6,385 nucleotides of DNA. Source: a bacterium. Lineage in GTDB: Bacteria; Krumholzibacteriota; Krumholzibacteria; LZORAL124-64-63. The notes beneath the pieces are model-generated. The model saw only the letters and a list, made by a program, of their open reading frames with translations. It was not told where the DNA came from and searched no databases. Position numbers and translations under genes: made by a program. The stretch spans positions 1-6,385 of the forward strand of contig JAUUZX010000092.1 of NCBI GenBank assembly GCA_030592025.1, in the 5' to 3' direction. Below are positions 1-6,385 of the stretch, piece by piece. The first letter of the stretch is position 1, and every line of letters begins with the position of its first letter.

Positions 1-2634
1 CTCGGCCTGCTCCTTCTGCTCGCCCTCCATGCTGTAGTGGACGCCGGGGTGGCCGGCCAGCAGCGTCGGCAGCACGTCCTGGCGCAGGACGCCGTTGATA
101 TCATCCGCGTTGGTGACTTCCTGGTCGACGTCGGCGGTCACCGAGACGACGCGCCGGCGGTCGGCCCGCTCGATGGTGGCGTAACCCCGGCCGATCTCGA
201 CGGTGGCCACCCGGCCGAAGGGCACCTCGGCGCCCTGGGGCGTGCGGATGCGCATGGACTCGATGTTGCCCAGGGAGCGCCGCTCGTCCTCGGGGTAGCG
301 GATCATGACCTTCACCTCGTCGCGGCCGCGCTGGATGCGCATGGCCTCGTCGCCGTAGAAGCCGTGCCGCACCTGCCGGGCCAGATCGGCCAGGCTCAGC
401 CCCAGGGTGCGGGCCTCGGGCCGGAGGCCCAGCTTCACCTCGACCTTGCCCTCGCGGAAGCTGTCCGAGATGTCGATGACGCCGGGGAAGGCGGCCAGTT
501 CGCTCTTGAGCTCCTGGGCCGCGGCGATCAATTCGTCCGTGTTGGACGAGGCCAACTGGATGTAGATGGCGTCGCCCCCATGGAAGAGGTTGGCGCTGAA
601 CGTGAGGGAGGCGGCGCCGGTGATGGGGCCGCACAGCTCGCGCCAGCGGCGGGCCATCTCGGGGCTCGGGATGTTGCGGTGCTCGGCCTTGAGCAGCTCG
701 GCGTTCACCTCGACGAGGTGGGCGCCGCCGACCGTGGGGCCGATGCCGCCGCCTGGACCGCCGCCGGCGCTGCGGGGTTGGGAACCGATGGAGGTCTGCA
801 CGTGGCGGATGACGGACACGCCCTCGCGTTCGGCGTCGTACTCCTCACGCAACTGCTCGAGGGAGGCCTCGAGGCGATCGACGGCGCGCTGGGCGTCCTC
901 GACGGTCGTGCCCTGGGGCAGGGTGAGGGCGGCGACCAGGTTGTCGGCGTCGACCTTGGGCATGAAGGTGAACTTCACGTGGCCGCCGGCGACGAAGCCC
1001 ATGGTGACGACCAGAGTCGCCAGGGCCAGGGCGATGACCATGGGCCGGTGGGTGAGGGCGTAGTCGAGGGTGCGGTGGTACGGGCCCTCGACGAAGGACT
1101 TCAGGCCCCCGTCGATGCGTTCCTTCATGCGGCCGTACCAACCGTGGGTGCGGCCGGACACCTGCGGGTCGATGGTCTTCATGGTGGCCAGATGGCTGGG
1201 CAGGATGAGCAGCGACTCGACGAGGGAGAAGAGCAGGATCGCGATGACGACCACCGGGATGTTGAACATGAACTTGCCCATCATGCCGTCGACCTGGGCC
1301 AGGGGCAGGAAGGCCACGACCGTCGTCATCACGGCCAGGGTCACGGGCACGCCGACTTCGAGGGTGCCGCCGGCGGCGGCTTCCTGGGGGCTGTAGCCCC
1401 GTTCACGCCATGAGTAGATGTTCTCGCCGACCACAATGGCGTCGTCGACCACAATTCCCAGGGACACAATGAAGGCGAACATGGAGATCATGTTGAGGGA
1501 GACGCCGAACTGGGGGATGGCCCAGAACGCGCCCAGGAAGCTGATGGCGATGCCGAGGCTCACCCACAGGGCCAGGCGGAACTGCAGCGTCAGGGCCAGG
1601 CACAGGAAGACGAGGGTCAGGCCGGCGATGCCGTTCTTGAGGAGCAGGTCCATGCGGCTCTTGTAGACGGCGGAGCGGTCGTTGAAGGTGGCGATCTCGA
1701 CGCCCGGGGGCATCTGCCCCTGCATGAGCTCCACGTAGTCCTTGGCCGCGCCCGTGACCTTGAGCACCCCCTGGTCGCCGGTGCGGTAGACCTGGACCAT
1801 GGCCGAGTGCTGGCCGTCGAGGAAGGAGGCCAGGTCGATGTCCTCGAAGCCGTCGCGGACGGTGGCGATGCGGTCGAGGGTGACCGCGGTGCCGTCCGGC
1901 GCGGTAATGATCACGATGCGCCCGAACTCCTCGCCGGTGTAGCGCTGGCCCTTGGTGCGGACGAGGATCTCGCCGCCGGCGGTCTTCACGCTGCCGCCGG
2001 GGAGGTCGAGGCTGTTGGCCCGCACGGCCTGGGTCACGGCGCCCAGGGTGAGGCCGTAGGCCTGGAGGTCCCGTTCGCTCACCTCGATGGAGATCTCGAA
2101 GGGCCGGGTGCCGGCCACCTCGGCGTAGGTGATGTCCTCGAGGGCCAGCAGGTCGTCCCGTACCTTGTCAGCCAGCAGCTTCAGGGTGCGCTCGGTGGTC
2201 TCGCCGTAGAGGACGACGTCCAGGACCTGGGTGCGGGGCTCGACGAGGGTGACGATGGGCTTCTCGGTCTCCTCCGGGAAGGTGATGATGCGATCGACCT
2301 CGGCCTTGATCTCGTCGAGGACCTTGTTGTTGTCCAGGCCGCGGTTCAGCTCGACGGTGACCGTGCCCATGCCCTCGGATGACGTGGAGGTGATCTTCTT
2401 GATGCCGTCCACACCCTGGATGGCCTCCTCGACCCGGACGCACACGGCTTCCTCGACCTCGGAGGGCGTCGCGCCCAGGTACGGCACCCGGATCGAGATC
2501 ATGTCCATGGTGACCTCGGGGAAGACCTCCTGCTTGATGGACATGGCGCTCATGATGCCGGCGGCGCAGATGACGAGCATCAGCAGGTTCGCCGCCACAT
2601 GGTTCGTGGAGAACCAGCGGATCAGACCGTTCAT
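1..2634 (-). CDS. RND-family efflux permease (AcrB-like inner-membrane pump), 3' end outside window
   Basis: Proton-driven inner-membrane pump that takes substrates from the periplasm or membrane and passes them to the outer-membrane channel. The frame stays open from the ATG at 2632-2634 to base 1 (878 codons, no stop); AcrB-type pumps are about 1,030-1,050 residues, so transmembrane helices 8-12 and the stop lie off the left edge. Visible parts: TM1 about 13-32; first porter region about 33-330, with the family-typical stretch IKQEVFPEVTMDMISIRVPY near 33-52; TM2-TM6 about 333-480; TM7 about 530-549; second porter region from about 551. The TM4 motif GIVVDDAIVVGEN has the paired Asp397 and Asp398, matching the proton-relay pair Asp407/Asp408 of AcrB, so the visible half looks functional. 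A Gly-rich loop lies at 622-637. The start overlaps the adaptor stop (ATGA, 4 bp), with AAGGA at 2644-2648, 9 nt upstream. Family is clear; the substrate is not. Confidence 0.95.
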   Translation of the reverse strand, partial: MNGLIRWFSTNHVAANLLMLVICAAGIMSAMSIKQEVFPEVTMDMISIRVPYLGATPSEVEEAVCVRVEEAIQGVDGIKKITSTSSEGMGTVTVELNRGLDNNKVLDEIKAEVDRIITFPEETEKPIVTLVEPRTQVLDVVLYGETTERTLKLLADKVRDDLLALEDITYAEVAGTRPFEISIEVSERDLQAYGLTLGAVTQAVRANSLDLPGGSVKTAGGEILVRTKGQRYTGEEFGRIVIITAPDGTAVTLDRIATVRDGFEDIDLASFLDGQHSAMVQVYRTGDQGVLKVTGAAKDYVELMQGQMPPGVEIATFNDRSAVYKSRMDLLLKNGIAGLTLVFLCLALTLQFRLALWVSLGIAISFLGAFWAIPQFGVSLNMISMFAFIVSLGIVVDDAIVVGENIYSWRERGYSPQEAAAGGTLEVGVPVTLAVMTTVVAFLPLAQVDGMMGKFMFNIPVVVIAILLFSLVESLLILPSHLATMKTIDPQVSGRTHGWYGRMKERIDGGLKSFVEGPYHRTLDYALTHRPMVIALALATLVVTMGFVAGGHVKFTFMPKVDADNLVAALTLPQGTTVEDAQRAVDRLEASLEQLREEYDAEREGVSVIRHVQTSIGSQPRSAGGGPGGGIGPTVGGAHLVEVNAELLKAEHRNIPSPEMARRWRELCGPITGAASLTFSANLFHGGDAIYIQLASSNTDELIAAAQELKSELAAFPGVIDISDSFREGKVEVKLGLRPEARTLGLSLADLARQVRHGFYGDEAMRIQRGRDEVKVMIRYPEDERRSLGNIESMRIRTPQGAEVPFGRVATVEIGRGYATIERADRRRVVSVTADVDQEVTNADDINGVLRQDVLPTLLAGHPGVHYSMEGEQKEQAE

Positions 2635-3851
2635 CGGTCACCATCCTTCTCGGCGGCTGCCTGGGGCCGCTTCGCAGGGGCGGGCTCGCCCTCGACGCGG
2701 ACGGGGGTGCCGTCGGCCACATACTGCAGGTTGCTGGTGCAGACCCGCTCGCCGGCGGAAAGCCCCGCGGCGATGACGGCTTGTTCGATGCCGGCGCGGG
2801 CGACGGTCACCGTGCGCAGACGCAGCTTGTTCTGGTCGTCGACGACCCACACCTCATTGCCGGGGCGCAGGGCCGAGCGGGGGATGACCACGGCGCCTGC
2901 CGGGGGCGGGGCCGAGAACGTGACCTCGACGAACATGCCCTCGACCAGAGCCGGCCGGTCGCCGAATTTCTCGTAGGGGGCGGGGATCTCCACGACGACG
3001 GGCACCATGCGGCTGCGGCTGTCCACGGCGCCGCCCAGGCGCACGGCCCGGCCAGTCCAGTGGTGCAGGGCGCCGGCGAACTCGGCGCTCACGACGACGG
3101 GCAGCCCGCCCTCGCCGCGGTGGCCCACGTTGATCCAGGTCAGGTCGTCGTCGGCCACGGGCACGGTGATCTCGGCGATGTCCGTGGCGTACACGGAGCC
3201 GACGGGTTGGCCCGCGCCCAGGAACTGGCCCACGTCGATGTCGGCGGCGAGCACCCGGCCGTCGAAGGGCGCGGTGATGCTGCACCGTGACAGGTTGACC
3301 TCGGCCTGGCGCAGGGCCGCCTTGGCCGCCGCCAGGCTGGCCCGGGCCAGTTTCAGTTGGGGCTCCCGCAGCACGAGGGGCGAGGGGGCGCTGCCTTCTT
3401 CACCGCCGAAGCCCGCGGCGCCGACCCGGTCCCACTCCCGCCGGGCGACCTGGGCCTCTTCCTCGGCCTGGGCCAGGTTCACCTCGGACTGGGCGACGTT
3501 GGCCCGGGCCTGCTCGACGAGGAGCGCGTAGTCCGTGTCGTCGATCCGGATGAGGACCTCGCCGGCCTCGATGTAGGCTCCGGGCTCCAGGTGGGGGGAC
3601 CGGTCCACGACGCGTCCCGTCACCTGGGGCACCAGGTCCACCGAGCGCTTCGCCTTCACCGAGCCGAAACCGGTGACCCGCACGGGCTCGGTGTCCGGGG
3701 CGACGGTGATGACGGCCACCACGGGCCGCGAGGGCGGTGGCGCCTGCCTCTCCGGTCGCTTGCCGGTCTTGACGAGCACCACGGCGATAACGGCGCCGAC
3801 CATGAGGATCAGCAGGGCGAAGAACAGATTGCGGAGGGTCTGAGCACTCAC
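2631..3851 (-). CDS. RND efflux periplasmic adaptor (HlyD/AcrA-type membrane fusion protein)
   Basis: Adaptor that joins the inner-membrane pump to the outer-membrane channel. It has 406 residues, normal for the family. An uncleaved N-terminal anchor spans about 8-27 with no lipobox Cys, so it is probably held by this helix and not by lipid. A Pro-rich linker (about 37-43) follows. The first half of the lipoyl domain lies around 70-105 (QVTGRVVDRS, then GEVLIRIDDTDY). An Ala/Glu-rich alpha-helical hairpin spans about 108-188, with a Gly/Ser/Pro turn near 144-160. The second lipoyl half carries the hallmark SITAPFDGRV at 191-200. Beta-barrel and membrane-proximal domains follow to about 385, then a charged Ala/Pro tail. 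The start is GTG at 3849-3851, overlapping the channel gene's stop as GTGA; AAGGAG at 3859-3864, 7 nt upstream, supports it. It lies between the channel and pump genes, as expected for its partners. Confidence 0.95.
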   Translation of the reverse strand: MSAQTLRNLFFALLILMVGAVIAVVLVKTGKRPERQAPPPSRPVVAVITVAPDTEPVRVTGFGSVKAKRSVDLVPQVTGRVVDRSPHLEPGAYIEAGEVLIRIDDTDYALLVEQARANVAQSEVNLAQAEEEAQVARREWDRVGAAGFGGEEGSAPSPLVLREPQLKLARASLAAAKAALRQAEVNLSRCSITAPFDGRVLAADIDVGQFLGAGQPVGSVYATDIAEITVPVADDDLTWINVGHRGEGGLPVVVSAEFAGALHHWTGRAVRLGGAVDSRSRMVPVVVEIPAPYEKFGDRPALVEGMFVEVTFSAPPPAGAVVIPRSALRPGNEVWVVDDQNKLRLRTVTVARAGIEQAVIAAGLSAGERVCTSNLQYVADGTPVRVEGEPAPAKRPQAAAEKDGDR

Positions 3852-5332
3852 TGGTGGGCTCCTTGCTGGATGTCATCAGGGACGGTGTCGGATACGGGGG
3901 CGATTTCCCAGGGCCCGCCCAGGGCGAGGATCAGGTCCACCCGGGCCGCGCGGCGGACCCGCTGGGTGGTCAACAGTTGGCTCTCGGCGTTGAAGAGCCG
4001 GCGCTGGGATTCGAGGGTCAGGAGCAGGCTGTCCAGGCCGCGGCGGTAGCGTTCCTGGGCCAGGTCCACCGAGAGTTGGGCCCGGTCGGCGGACTCGGTG
4101 AGGCTGACCTCCTGCCGGGCCTGGAAGACCTCGGCGTCGAGGGCGTTCTCGACCTCGGCGAAGGCCTGGAGCACGGTGGCCTGGTAGGTGGCGACGGCGC
4201 CCTGGGCCCGGGCCTCGGCCGCCTTGATCTGGGCCTTGGTCGCGCCGCGGTTGATCAGCGGCATGACCAGGTTGCCCACCAGGGACCAGGCGTCGGAGCC
4301 GGAGGTGAAGAGGTCCTCGAACTCGAGGCTCTTGCTGCCGCCCTCGGCGGTCAGGCTGATGCGGGGGTAGAGGGCCGCCTTGGCCTGGCCGATGCGCGCG
4401 ACGCTGCCCGCGAGGCGGGCCTCGGCGGCCAGCAGGTCGGGGCGACGTTCCAGCAGCGCGGCGGGCAATCCGGCCGGCACGGCGTCGAGGGGTCGGGGCA
4501 TGATTTCGCGCAGGAGGCGCCCGTCCGCCTGTTCGAGGTCGCTGGCGACGATGGTGCCTGCCGGGTAGCGGCCCACGAGGATCTCGAGGCGCCGCCGGGC
4601 ACCGGCGAGTTGCCCTTCGAACACCGGCAGTTGGGCCTCGGCCGCCGCCAGGTTCTGGCTGGCCAGGTGCAGGTCGAGGGCGCCGACGAGGCCGCGTCGG
4701 TAGCGATCCCGGACCGTCTCCAGGCTGCTGGTGAAGCTGGCGACGGTGCGGTTCGTGAGGGCGACCTGGAGTTGGAGTTCACGGACCTGCAGCCAGGTGA
4801 GCACGACGTCGGCCACGAGGGTCTGGGCCACGGCCCGCCGGTTCTGCTCGTTGGCCAGCAGGTCGGCGACGGCGGCTTCCTTGCCCCGGGACAGCTCGCC
4901 CCAGAGGTCGAACTGGTAGCGCAGGTTGGCCGTGGCCCCGTAGGAGTTGCTGTAGACGGGACCAAAGGAGAACTGCCGCTCGCTGCTCTTGCTCCGCATG
5001 GCCGTGCCGCCGACCTCGATGCTGGGCCAGCGCCGGGACTCGGCACCGCCGACGGCGGCCTGGGCCTCGAGCACGCTGGCCACGGCCCGATCGAGGTTGT
5101 GGTTGCGCACGAGGGCGCTGTCCACCAGGGCGTTGAGGGTGGCGTCCTCGAAGTCTTCCCACCAGCGCCAGGCGGCGCCGGCGCCCTCGTCGAGGGAGGC
5201 CGTGGTCGTGGCGGACCAGGCTTCCGGCGGCGGGGCGTCGAGCTCGGGACGTTCGTAGTCGGGCCCCATGGCGCAACCGGCCAGGAGGAGGACGGCCACG
5301 GCGGCCGCGGCGACGGGAAGAACCCGCGTCAT
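3848..5332 (-). CDS. Outer-membrane efflux channel lipoprotein (NodT/OprM/TolC-type factor)
   Basis: Forms the trimeric outer-membrane channel of the tripartite pump. It has 494 residues, close to OprM-type proteins. A signal peptide with Ala/Val/Leu core ends in the lipobox LLAGC with Cys20 as the lipidated residue; the following Ala21 (not Asp) suits sorting to the outer membrane. The start of the mature chain, CAMGPDYERPELDAPPPEAW, is typical of the NodT subfamily. Two homologous OEP repeats, about 58-255 and 285-475, can be seen directly: RDRYRRGL at 208-215 in the first corresponds to QERYRRGL at 426-433 in the second, each followed by a long Ala/Gln/Leu-rich helix. The family block LLERRPDLLAAEARL is at 293-307, followed by IGQAKAALYPRISL. 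The ATG at 5330-5332 overlaps the repressor stop as ATGA and has GGAGGT at 5339-5344, 6 nt upstream. The channel gene comes before the adaptor and pump here; it more often follows them or lies elsewhere. Confidence 0.95.
   Translation of the reverse strand: MTRVLPVAAAAVAVLLLAGCAMGPDYERPELDAPPPEAWSATTTASLDEGAGAAWRWWEDFEDATLNALVDSALVRNHNLDRAVASVLEAQAAVGGAESRRWPSIEVGGTAMRSKSSERQFSFGPVYSNSYGATANLRYQFDLWGELSRGKEAAVADLLANEQNRRAVAQTLVADVVLTWLQVRELQLQVALTNRTVASFTSSLETVRDRYRRGLVGALDLHLASQNLAAAEAQLPVFEGQLAGARRRLEILVGRYPAGTIVASDLEQADGRLLREIMPRPLDAVPAGLPAALLERRPDLLAAEARLAGSVARIGQAKAALYPRISLTAEGGSKSLEFEDLFTSGSDAWSLVGNLVMPLINRGATKAQIKAAEARAQGAVATYQATVLQAFAEVENALDAEVFQARQEVSLTESADRAQLSVDLAQERYRRGLDSLLLTLESQRRLFNAESQLLTTQRVRRAARVDLILALGGPWEIAPVSDTVPDDIQQGAHQ
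3859..3864 (-). promoter_or_regulatory. Ribosome binding site supporting the GTG start of the adaptor gene
   Basis: AAGGAG on the minus strand, 7 nt before the GTG at 3851-3849. It lies within the last codons of the channel gene, so the adaptor can be started by ribosomes ending the channel gene or by fresh initiation. Confidence 0.75.
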
Positions 5333-6018
5333 GGGGTGACCTCCGGGTGCATGCCGTCGATGGCGGCGGTGGAGAAACGGACGATGTGGTCGGTCACGTC
5401 GGCGACGTACTCGTCGACGGGCGCGGCGAGGATCGGGAAGGACTTGAACATGAAGCCGCGCATCTCGATGCCGTCGGGCAGGGAGTCGGCCTTGAGGCGC
5501 CGCGCGATGAAGTGGTGGATCTGGCCCACGATGCTGGCGATGAGCCAGTTGACGTCGTCCTGCTGCAGATTGGGCCTGGCCTGGAGCATGGCGGCCGAGA
5601 AGGCGCCGAACACGGGCACGATCATCGTCTTGAAGACGACGAAGTGCCGGTTGTCGCAGCCGCCGTGCATCTCCCGGTCGATGGCGGCCATGATGCGGTC
5701 GCCGCCCCCCGAGGCGAGGGCCCCGCTCAGGTAGGTGGTGACGATGGCGCGGATGATGGCGTCCAGTTCCGGGTGGCTGCCGTCGGCGGGCATGGCCGCC
5801 TGCAGCGAAGCCAGGGTCGCGTCGCGCTGGACGCTGAAGCGGCGCCGGATCACCTCGTGGTAGAGGTTCTCCTTGCCCTGGAAGTGGTAGTTGACCGCCG
5901 CCACGTTCACCTCGGCGGCGGTGGCGAGGTCGCGCACGGACACGTCATCGTAGCCCCGTTCGCCGAAGAGCCGTTCGGCGGCGTCCATAAGGCGTTCCTT
6001 GGTGGTGGTGTCGGTCAC
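5329..6018 (-). CDS. TetR-family transcriptional repressor, probable autoregulator of the efflux operon
   Basis: DNA-binding repressor of 229 residues from the chosen start. The N-terminal TetR domain begins TKERLMDAAERLFGERGYDD; the helix-turn-helix follows (SVRDLATAAEVNVAAVNYHF, about 27-46), then GKENLYHEV, the usual end of the domain. The C-terminal ligand-binding part, with EMHGGCDNRH and SIVGQIHHFIARRL, resembles the CecR/YbiH (DUF1956) type; that subfamily call is by eye. I chose the GTG at 6016-6018 because it has a GGAGG 5 nt upstream. The in-frame ATG at 6028-6030 would add only MEDA, has no Shine-Dalgarno sequence (TTGGTTTAA precedes it) and sits only about 16 nt from the predicted transcript start. 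It is first in the operon, and its stop overlaps the channel start by 4 bp, so repression would control its own level as well as the pump. The inducer is unknown. Confidence 0.93.
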   Translation of the reverse strand: MTDTTTKERLMDAAERLFGERGYDDVSVRDLATAAEVNVAAVNYHFQGKENLYHEVIRRRFSVQRDATLASLQAAMPADGSHPELDAIIRAIVTTYLSGALASGGGDRIMAAIDREMHGGCDNRHFVVFKTMIVPVFGAFSAAMLQARPNLQQDDVNWLIASIVGQIHHFIARRLKADSLPDGIEMRGFMFKSFPILAAPVDEYVADVTDHIVRFSTAAIDGMHPEVTP

Positions 6019-6023
6019 GGCAT

Positions 6024-6028
6024 CCTCC
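6024..6028 (-). promoter_or_regulatory. Ribosome binding site deciding the TetR start
   Basis: On the minus strand, GGAGG lies 5 nt before the GTG at 6018-6016 and falls inside the codons that follow the alternative ATG at 6030. No comparable site lies upstream of that ATG. This favours the GTG as the initiation codon. Confidence 0.65.
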
Positions 6029-6030
6029 AT

Positions 6031-6047
6031 TTAAACCAATGATTGAA
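6031..6047 (-). promoter_or_regulatory. Probable TetR operator 2, degenerate copy over the transcription start
   Basis: The minus strand reads TTCAATCATTGGTTTAA, which matches operator 1 at 13 of 17 positions in the same orientation, 26 bp downstream. It is itself an imperfect dyad centred on 6039 (6 of 8 pairs match). It covers the predicted start of transcription and the early leader, so a second repressor dimer here could strengthen repression. It is weaker than operator 1 and could be chance similarity in AT-rich DNA. Confidence 0.45.
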
Positions 6048-6052
6048 GCGGT

Positions 6053-6081
6053 AGAATAAAACATATGTTTGAATATGTCAA
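6053..6081 (-). promoter_or_regulatory. Sigma70-type promoter of the tetR-efflux operon
   Basis: Reading the minus strand there is a perfect -35 box TTGACA (6081-6076), a 17-bp spacer (6075-6059) and a -10 box TATTCT (6058-6053; 4 of 6 consensus positions). Transcription should begin near 6046, leaving a leader of about 28 nt to the GTG start. The stretch is markedly AT-rich against the GC-rich surroundings, and it is the only plausible promoter before the operon. Assigned by sequence match only. Confidence 0.75.
6057..6073 (-). promoter_or_regulatory. Probable TetR operator 1, inside the promoter spacer
   Basis: The core AAACATATGTTT (6059-6070) is a 12-bp perfect palindrome filling the -35/-10 spacer, a classic place for a repressor to block RNA polymerase. 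On the minus strand the wider site reads TTCAAACATATGTTTTA. The adjacent TetR gene is the obvious candidate to bind it; binding itself is inferred. Confidence 0.65.
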
Positions 6082-6141
6082 GGAGGACGCCGTGCGCGCC
6101 ATGGAGGGAGGGTTATCATGCTGTTTTCGGGGTCTAGCGGC

Positions 6142-6385
6142 CTATTCCCGCGGATCGCCCATGCGCCCCATGAAGAGGATCGCGCCGCTCGCCCGGTGGC
6201 GGATCAGGAAAACGAAGGGCCGGTCGGCCAGGAAGATCTCCGGCGGCGACGGGGCCACCGAGGTGATCCCCATGACCATGCCCGTGGCGGCAGCGGCCTC
6301 CGTGCCTTCCTCGTCCACGCGGACGTAGGCCTTGTGGATCACGTCCTGGATGAAGAGCCGGTCGGCCTCGGTGATGGCGCTGAAG
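6142..6385 (-). CDS. Serpin-family protease inhibitor, C-terminal fragment (5' end outside window)
   Basis: Suicide inhibitor of serine or cysteine proteases: the exposed reactive-centre loop is cut and the protease is trapped as the loop inserts into a beta-sheet. Eighty residues are visible, opening FSAITEADRLFIQD, then VIHKAYVRVDEEGTEAAAAT, the conserved breach strand and RCL hinge (hinge EEGTEAAAAT at 6312-6283). The small-residue hinge is what inhibitory serpins need to insert the loop. The C-terminal signature follows: ADRPFVFLIRH, then GAILFMGRMGDP, and a TAG stop at 6144-6142. Counting 17 residues from the hinge Glu puts P1-P1' at Thr-Ser (codons 6264-6259), so trypsin-like targets are unlikely. 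The frame stays open to the right edge; about 300 more residues would be expected upstream. It lies on the same strand as the efflux operon, 123 bp before the repressor start, but that operon has its own promoter and no functional link is evident. Confidence 0.93.
   Translation of the reverse strand, partial: FSAITEADRLFIQDVIHKAYVRVDEEGTEAAAATGMVMGITSVAPSPPEIFLADRPFVFLIRHRASGAILFMGRMGDPRE

Noticed and set aside
37..1413. A 458-codon open frame on the plus strand
   Set aside because: It is antisense to the RND permease, whose frame is open across the whole stretch with conserved motifs. Its repetitive Gly/Asp/His-rich composition is a shadow artefact.
3854..5734. A 626-codon open frame on the plus strand
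   Set aside because: It is antisense to the channel and repressor genes, both of which have clear family motifs. Its Gly/Asp/His/Val-rich composition is the usual mirror of GC-rich coding DNA, and it shows no recognisable domain.
5347..6042. A 231-codon plus-strand ORF opposite the TetR gene
   Set aside because: It mirrors the repressor frame; the minus-strand reading has an unmistakable TetR helix-turn-helix and fits the operon overlaps.
6082..6141. CCATGG and GCGCGC palindromes as a possible terminator or small RNA
   Set aside because: They are only 6 bp each, do not form a longer stem, and have no T run on either strand.
6065..6328. Plus-strand ORF starting in the operator palindrome, with AAGGAGG before an in-frame GTG at 6092
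   Set aside because: Most of it is antisense to the serpin C-terminus, its protein resembles nothing I recognise, and the apparent ATG is part of the palindrome. The Shine-Dalgarno-like string is tempting, but I see no plus-strand promoter.

Overview
The window carries a multidrug-type tripartite RND efflux operon read entirely on the minus strand, plus the tail of an unrelated serpin gene upstream of it. The DNA is very GC-rich (roughly 70% by eye), with G/C-ending codons throughout, so nearly every gene casts long shadow ORFs on the other strand. An outer-membrane lipoprotein channel and an inner-membrane RND pump point to a Gram-negative (diderm) bacterium with Shine-Dalgarno-led translation. 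The window alone does not fix the phylum. A serpin beside the pump is compatible with several high-GC lineages, many known mainly from environmental genomes.

Reading in the direction of transcription, from high to low coordinates: (1) 6385-6142, the C-terminal 80 residues of a serpin protease inhibitor, including the reactive-centre loop; its start lies beyond the right edge. (2) 6141-6019, an AT-rich control region, in sharp contrast to the rest of the window. It holds a sigma70-type promoter with a 12-bp perfect palindrome in the -35/-10 spacer, and a second, degenerate copy of the same element over the predicted transcription start. (3) 6018-5329, a TetR-family repressor. (4) 5332-3848, a NodT/OprM-type outer-membrane factor lipoprotein. 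(5) 3851-2631, an HlyD/AcrA-type membrane fusion protein. (6) 2634-1, an RND permease that runs off the left edge after 878 codons, before its second transmembrane bundle.

Each of the three junctions inside the operon is a 4-bp stop/start overlap (ATGA, GTGA, ATGA), and each downstream start has its own Shine-Dalgarno sequence. The four proteins are therefore probably made from one mRNA with translational coupling. The simplest model is that the TetR protein binds the paired operators, represses its own promoter and so the whole pump operon, and is released by a pump substrate or other ligand. The pump, adaptor and channel would then span both membranes and export that compound; the substrate cannot be read from the sequence.

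Nothing here amounts to a new class of system. The points most worth checking are the regulator-first fully overlapping operon, the duplicated operator, and the serpin with its non-basic reactive site.
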